A DNA stretch of 64,000 nt from the NCBI RefSeq assembly GCF_900187115.1, contig NZ_LT906455.1, positions 496,001-560,000 of the forward strand, given 5' to 3'. Source of the DNA: Aliarcobacter butzleri. Lineage in GTDB: Bacteria > Campylobacterota > Campylobacteria > Campylobacterales > Arcobacteraceae. A program made the translations under genes and the position numbers. The notes beneath the pieces were generated by a model. The model saw only the letters and a list, made by a program, of their open reading frames with translations. It did not search any database and had not been told where the DNA came from. Positions 62,625 through 64,000 of the stretch are shown piece after piece; within the stretch, counting starts at the first letter, position 1; each line of letters opens with the position of its first letter.

Positions 62625-63365
62625 GTGGAATTAATAAATATAAGTAATCTATCTTTTAAATATCAAAAAACAAATGTATTAGAAAATATAAATTTATCTA
62701 TCAAAAGTGATGATTTTTTGGCTATTATTGGACCAAATGGTGGTGGAAAATCAACTCTTTTAAAACTCATTTTAGGTTTATTAGAACCTCAAAGTGGAAC
62801 AATAATAAAAAATATTAAAACAAGCCAAATGGGATATGTTCCTCAAAATACAAACTTAAATATGGATTTTCCAATAACTGCACTTGAGATTGTTTTGATG
62901 GGACATACAACTTCAAAAAGAAAAATATTTGGTTACTCAAAAGAGGATATTGCTTGTGCTAAATTATCTTTAGAACAAGTTGGAATGAGTGCATACGCAA
63001 ACTCTAAAATTGGAGATTTAAGTGGAGGACAAAGACAAAGAGTTTTTATAGCACGAGCACTTTGTTCTAATCCAAAAATTATGCTTTTAGATGAACCAAC
63101 GGCAAGTATTGATGTAAAAGGACAACAAGAGATATATGATTTATTACAAGAGCTAAATAAACAAATATGTGTTGTTGTTGTAAGTCACGATATTTCGGTT
63201 TTATTAAATTATGCTAAAAATGTAGCACATATAAATAAAAATATAGTTTATCACTCTTTAGAAAATATTCAAAAAAATTTAACAACACAAAATGAACATT
63301 TATGCGAAGTTGAACTTCTTTCGGCTTTAGGTAAAACTCAAATTTGTTGTAATCATACTCACTAA
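62625..63365 (+). CDS. znuC: Zinc/manganese ABC transporter ATP-binding protein
   Basis: This 246-residue ATPase of metal-type (ZnuC/MntB-like) importers has GPNGGGKST (Walker A, about 37-45), LSGGQRQRVFIARAL (signature) and IMLLDEPTASID (Walker B). It ends in QICCNHTH, a short Cys/His cluster that could bind metal. GAGG lies upstream of the GTG start. The permease gene starts 13 bases after its stop. Confidence 0.9.
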   Translation: MELINISNLSFKYQKTNVLENINLSIKSDDFLAIIGPNGGGKSTLLKLILGLLEPQSGTIIKNIKTSQMGYVPQNTNLNMDFPITALEIVLMGHTTSKRKIFGYSKEDIACAKLSLEQVGMSAYANSKIGDLSGGQRQRVFIARALCSNPKIMLLDEPTASIDVKGQQEIYDLLQELNKQICVVVVSHDISVLLNYAKNVAHINKNIVYHSLENIQKNLTTQNEHLCEVELLSALGKTQICCNHTH

Positions 63366-63378
63366 AGGTAAAAATATA

Positions 63379-64000
63379 ATGTTTGAAATTTTACAATATG
63401 ATTTTATTCAAAATGCTTTGATATCAGGGATTCTTATCTCTATTGCTGCAGGAATTATAGGTTCTCTTGTAGTTGTAAATAAAGTTACATTTCTAACAGG
63501 TGGAATAGCTCATAGCTCTTATGGTGGAATTGGGCTTGCTATTTATTTAGGAATTCCTGTACTTTTGGGAGCAACAATTTTTGCGGTGATTACAGCTATT
63601 TTAATAGCTTTTATAACTTTAAAAAATAGAACAAGAATAGATGCAATTATTGGTATGATGTGGGCAAGTGGTATGGCAATAGGAATTATTTTTGTCGATT
63701 TAACTCCTGGCTATAATGTAGATTTAATGAGTTATTTGTTTGGAAGTATTATTGCAGTTTCTCATCAAGATATTATTTATATGACTCTTTTAGATGTTTT
63801 TATAATTGCAATTGTTGTATTTTTTTATAAACAAATACTTGCAGTTTCATATGATAGTGAATTTGCAAGTCTTAGAGGAATAAATGTAGAGTTTTTTTAT
63901 ACACTGATTTTGATTCTATCAGCACTTTGTGTTGTTGCTGCAATTAAAGCAGTTGGACTTATACTTGTTATTGCACTTCTTACAATTCCAACTTATTTAG
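63379..64000 (+). CDS. znuB: Metal ABC transporter permease, 3' end outside window
   Basis: The open frame starts at the ATG at 63379 (AAAGG upstream) and has no stop before the window ends, giving at least 207 residues. It starts MFEILQYDFIQNALISGIL and has GGIAHSSYGGIGLAIYLG, then DAIIGMMWASGMAIGI, the typical ABC-3 (ZnuB/MntC) permease pattern with many membrane helices. It pairs with the ATPase just upstream. Incomplete because of the window edge, not truncation. Confidence 0.9.
   Translation, partial: MFEILQYDFIQNALISGILISIAAGIIGSLVVVNKVTFLTGGIAHSSYGGIGLAIYLGIPVLLGATIFAVITAILIAFITLKNRTRIDAIIGMMWASGMAIGIIFVDLTPGYNVDLMSYLFGSIIAVSHQDIIYMTLLDVFIIAIVVFFYKQILAVSYDSEFASLRGINVEFFYTLILILSALCVVAAIKAVGLILVIALLTIPTYL

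Noticed and set aside
1-64000. CRISPR arrays, insertion sequences, prophage or integrase genes
   Set aside because: I saw no spacer-repeat pattern, transposase, integrase or phage structural gene. The only long direct repeats are the tRNA array and the paralogous acetate genes.

Overview
The window is AT-rich, densely packed bacterial DNA. Its gene content points to the Campylobacterota, most likely an Arcobacter/Aliarcobacter-type genome. The evidence is aroQ beside an aminofutalosine deaminase-like gene (futalosine menaquinone route), an acidic protein gene in front of gmk, CcoI/CcoS for a cbb3 oxidase, a CJM1_0395-type metalloprotease, Mqo, and several Cache and CZB chemoreceptors. I see no insertion sequence, prophage or CRISPR array. 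The species is inferred from gene content only.

Layout. 1-2.7 kb: aroQ, amidohydrolase and sppA, then a lone membrane protein. 3.6-23.2 kb, all on the minus strand: an unusually large acetate block with pta, three acetate kinase paralogues, a CDF transporter, three sodium:solute symporters each with a small partner subunit, two copies of a cNMP/CBS/DUF294 protein plus DEDDh exonuclease pair, and an OmpR-type response regulator with a Cache histidine kinase. 23.3-24.1 kb: eight tRNA genes in two tandem Lys-Glu-Val-Asp sets. 24.2-35.3 kb: pncC, mqo, ileS, a NifU-like gene, murE, and transport and redox genes. 35.6-40.7 kb: two chemoreceptors. 40.8-48.6 kb: thioesterase, PLD-like protein, M48 peptidase, rmuC, moeA, a TtcA-like gene and a small flagellar-rod-like protein. 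48.7-52.8 kb: rpsB-tsf, an ABC ATPase, an acidic protein and gmk. 52.8-64 kb: a GGDEF/EAL regulator, ccoI-ccoS, a cytochrome c, hemH, feoAB and znuCB (znuB runs off the end), a metal and haem handling region.

Main discovery candidate. Three transcription units of the acetate block (pta-ackA1, DUF485-actP2, and DUF4212-symporter-DUF294-exonuclease) have the same promoter architecture. On the minus strand it reads TGCTAT-N5-TGCTAT, then exactly 10 bp, then a -10 hexamer. An 11-bp direct repeat ending 10 bp before the -10 box is the layout of PhoB/OmpR-class activator sites. A gene for an OmpR-class regulator lies immediately upstream of the third unit. I infer a dedicated two-component regulon for uptake and activation of acetate or a related short-chain acid.

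A second candidate is a compact rpsB leader (48.72-48.79 kb) with nested helices and a possible pseudoknot, probably an autoregulatory ribosomal-protein leader. Smaller observations are a TtcA-like protein lacking one Fe-S cysteine, an identical tRNA array duplication with a compensatory change in tRNA-Asp, and long inverted repeats bracketing tRNA precursors.
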